From Actinomycetes bacterium (lineage in GTDB: Bacteria > Actinomycetota > Coriobacteriia > Coriobacteriales > Eggerthellaceae), in assembly GCA_023395755.1 (NCBI GenBank), contig JAEWYG010000001.1, positions 1 through 9,033 on the forward strand: DNA of 9,033 nucleotides, read 5' to 3'. Positions within the stretch are counted from its first letter, which is position 1. Every line of letters starts with the position of its first letter. Shown here piece after piece: positions 7,497-9,033 of the stretch. The translations under genes and the position numbers were made by a program. Under the pieces are notes generated by a model. The model searched no databases. It was not told the origin of the DNA and worked only from the letters and a program-made list of their open reading frames with translations.

Positions 7497-8150
7497 TTAA
7501 TCATGGTAGTAGTTCATGCGCTTTTCAATGCGCGTAAGCACCACTTCCACGATGAAGTTAAACACCCAGTAAATCAAACCAGCAATAACGTAGGGAAGCA
7601 TACTTACCTGAGAGGCAGCAAGCGCTTTCGCCTGCGAGAACATTTCCATAACACCCAACACAAACGCAAGCGAGGTATCCTTCACCAGAGTAATAATCTC
7701 GTTGCTCATAGCGGGCAGTATGCGCTTGATTACTTGCGGGAGAACAATCTTCACGAACGTCTGATAACGTGAATACCCCAAAACCGTCGCAGCTTCGTAT
7801 TGACCTTGCGGGATAGACTGAATGCCCCCGCGATAAATCTCACCAAAATAGGCTGCATAGTTCACGATAAAGCCTATCGAGCAAGCAATATACTTCCAAT
7901 CATTACCCATTTGCATACCAAACAGATAATAGGGTCCAAACATCAGTGCCATAAGTTGCAACATCAAAGGTGTACCACGCATGACGGAAATGTAAAACCG
8001 CGTAAACAAAGCAAGCGGCTTAAACCGACTCATACGACAAAGCGCAACTACGATACCAAGTGGCAGTGCGCCAATGAGCGTGGTTGCAAAAATCTGCATT
8101 GTGAATACGAAGCCCGAGAGCAGTATTCCCATCGTTGTTGCAAAATCCAC
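7497..8150 (-). CDS. Polar amino acid ABC transporter, permease (217 aa from a GTG start)
   Basis: This is the inner-membrane subunit of the importer (HisM/GlnP-like, BPD_transp_1 fold), probably acting as a homodimer because only one permease is encoded. It has about five membrane helices (roughly 12-38, 55-77, 86-105, 150-170 and 185-206), RGTPL (58-62) and an EAA loop at about 119-138 (EAATVLGYSRYQTFVKIVLP) that docks on the ATPase. I chose the GTG at 8148-8150: AAAGGG (8158-8163) stands 7 nt before it, and the resulting MDFATTMG N-terminus is typical of the family. Alternatives are the ATG at 8174 (225 aa, weak binding site) and an in-frame start at 8210 (237 aa). A 201 bp gap with two hairpins separates it from the binding-protein gene. 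Confidence 0.93.
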   Translation of the reverse strand: MDFATTMGILLSGFVFTMQIFATTLIGALPLGIVVALCRMSRFKPLALFTRFYISVMRGTPLMLQLMALMFGPYYLFGMQMGNDWKYIACSIGFIVNYAAYFGEIYRGGIQSIPQGQYEAATVLGYSRYQTFVKIVLPQVIKRILPAMSNEIITLVKDTSLAFVLGVMEMFSQAKALAASQVSMLPYVIAGLIYWVFNFIVEVVLTRIEKRMNYYHD

Positions 8151-8269
8151 CTGGCAACCCTTTCGCTCGTTCATTATCTCTTCGTATAGCAAATCGCAGC
8201 CATGCCGCAAGCCACAGCGCGCTTTTTAAAGATCAAAAGCTCAGTTATACATCCCTCAAACGCAACCGA

Positions 8270-8292
8270 GGGCGGAAGCTATGCCTCCGCCC
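8270..8292 (-). terminator. Strong hairpin between binding-protein and permease genes
   Basis: The arms 8270-8279 and 8283-8292 form a 10 bp stem with a 3-base loop. One position is an A-C mismatch in plus-strand RNA but a G-U wobble in minus-strand RNA, so the fully paired form exists only in the operon transcript. No uridine run follows. It may act as a partial terminator or as a barrier that protects the upstream mRNA from 3' decay. Confidence 0.6.
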
Positions 8293-8313
8293 ACTGTTCT
8301 CTCTTTTAGATAG

Positions 8314-8328
8314 ACCCCGCTTCGGGGT
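8314..8328 (-). terminator. GC-rich hairpin 23 nt after the binding-protein stop
   Basis: ACCCCG (8314-8319) and CGGGGT (8323-8328) form a perfect 6 bp stem around a 3-base loop. In the transcript it precedes the larger hairpin at 8270-8292 by about 20 nt. The downstream bases (CTATCTAAAAG) are not U-rich, so independent termination is doubtful. The pair of hairpins is best read as one intercistronic element. Confidence 0.5.
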
Positions 8329-8351
8329 TACCCGCGACGCTCATTATAGGC

Positions 8352-9033
8352 CTATGCAAGCACCCAATTGTCGTAGGTAATACCGTACTTGGCATATTTT
8401 TCGCAAAGCTGCTTGACGGTGCCATCTTTGTCGAGTTCTTTCAGCGTATCCGTCACCTGCTTTGCGAGTTCGGTATTGCCCTTCGCAAAGCCCACAGCGT
8501 AGTGCTCGGTAGACAACGGGTCAAGTTTCGCATATACATTCTTTTTGGCAGTCATCTGATAATCGGCAATGGACAGATCGCACGCCACAGCATCAACCAT
8601 ACCCGATTCAAGCTGCATAAACGCATTGTTATAATCGCCGATGGTCTGCAACTCTTTAAATGTGCTGGCAAGATTTGCTTGGTCGCCTTCAAGAACGTCG
8701 AGCGCCGCAGAATCAACCTGCGTCATAACAACCTTACCCTTAAGATCTTCCAAAGATTTAATGCCACTATCAGCCTTGGTCACCACAACTTGCTCGTTGA
8801 GCATATACGGCTCAGAGAACTCATAGCTGCCTTCACGGCCTTCCATGGTAAAGCCATTCCAGATGCAGTTGATGCTGCCACTACCCAGCAAAGCGTCTTT
8901 GGCATCCCAGTCGATAGGCTCAAGCTTTAGCTCCCAGCCATTCTTCTCACACACGGCTTTAGCTAAATCTAAATCGAAACCAGTGAACTGACCGTCATCG
9001 CCCACAAAACCGTAAGGAGGGTAACCTTGGTCG
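8352..9033 (-). CDS. Amino acid ABC transporter substrate-binding protein, 5'-truncated by window edge
   Basis: This is the extracellular solute receptor of the importer, family 3 (SBP_bac_3). The 226 visible residues begin DQGYPPYGFVGDDG, the usual first strand and turn of the mature protein, so the signal or lipoprotein peptide lies beyond 9033. The GTG near 9005 is an internal valine (F-V-G), not a start. Fold markers: GFDLDLAKA (18-26), NGFT (59-62), R66, which by family analogy would hold the ligand carboxylate, a hinge region near EQVVVTK (80-86), and D152 in DAVACDLS, which would hold the amino group. The C-terminal helix with CEKYAKYGI (210-218) closes the fold. This pattern fits an alpha-amino acid ligand, but which one cannot be said. 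It is the first gene of the importer operon in the window. Confidence 0.93.
   Translation of the reverse strand, partial: DQGYPPYGFVGDDGQFTGFDLDLAKAVCEKNGWELKLEPIDWDAKDALLGSGSINCIWNGFTMEGREGSYEFSEPYMLNEQVVVTKADSGIKSLEDLKGKVVMTQVDSAALDVLEGDQANLASTFKELQTIGDYNNAFMQLESGMVDAVACDLSIADYQMTAKKNVYAKLDPLSTEHYAVGFAKGNTELAKQVTDTLKELDKDGTVKQLCEKYAKYGITYDNWVLA

Noticed and set aside
8244..8249. TATAAC as an internal promoter for the permease gene
   Set aside because: No -35 element at 16-18 bp upstream, and the bases overlap the hairpin-rich gap where chance matches are likely.
8352..9005. Binding protein starting at the GTG at 9005
   Set aside because: The reading frame continues upstream as DQGYPPYGF, a normal part of the mature binding protein; the GTG is an internal valine.

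Overview
The window looks like chromosomal DNA from an anaerobic actinobacterium of the class Coriobacteriia, probably Eggerthellales. A Cryptobacterium- or Slackia-like genome is my guess. The grounds are balanced base composition, a single-chain SecDF whose tail is typical of actinobacteria, and a plus-strand protein of a kind I associate with coriobacterial genomes. The species assignment is inference.

Layout: positions 1-1280 carry short GTAAC-type repeats and one plus-strand gene. Its 371-residue product looks like an AbiEi-like regulatory region joined to a C-terminal PD-(D/E)XK/Vsr-like nuclease fold. Positions 1281-1609 are a gene-free gap between convergent genes. It holds a decayed array of 15-16 bp repeats and the terminator of the minus-strand block. 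Everything from 1610 to 9033 is on the minus strand and reads, in transcription order: solute-binding protein (its N-terminus lies beyond 9033), ABC permease, ABC ATPase, HAD-family phosphatase, tgt, secDF.

How the genes work together: the first three encode one complete polar-amino-acid-type importer. A pair of hairpins between the binding-protein gene and the permease gene probably lowers expression of the membrane and ATPase genes relative to the binding protein. The HAD phosphatase gene ends directly against the start of tgt (TAAATG), so those two are very likely co-translated. A candidate -10 box lies upstream of the HAD gene. tgt (queuosine tRNA modification) followed by secD/secF is a widely conserved bacterial arrangement. 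Here secD and secF are fused and no yajC lies between tgt and secDF.

Most of the window is core metabolism and transport. The less ordinary parts are the plus-strand AbiEi/nuclease-like protein with repeats on both sides, the degenerate repeat array, the hairpin pair in the transporter operon, and a HAD phosphatase with an altered motif IV.
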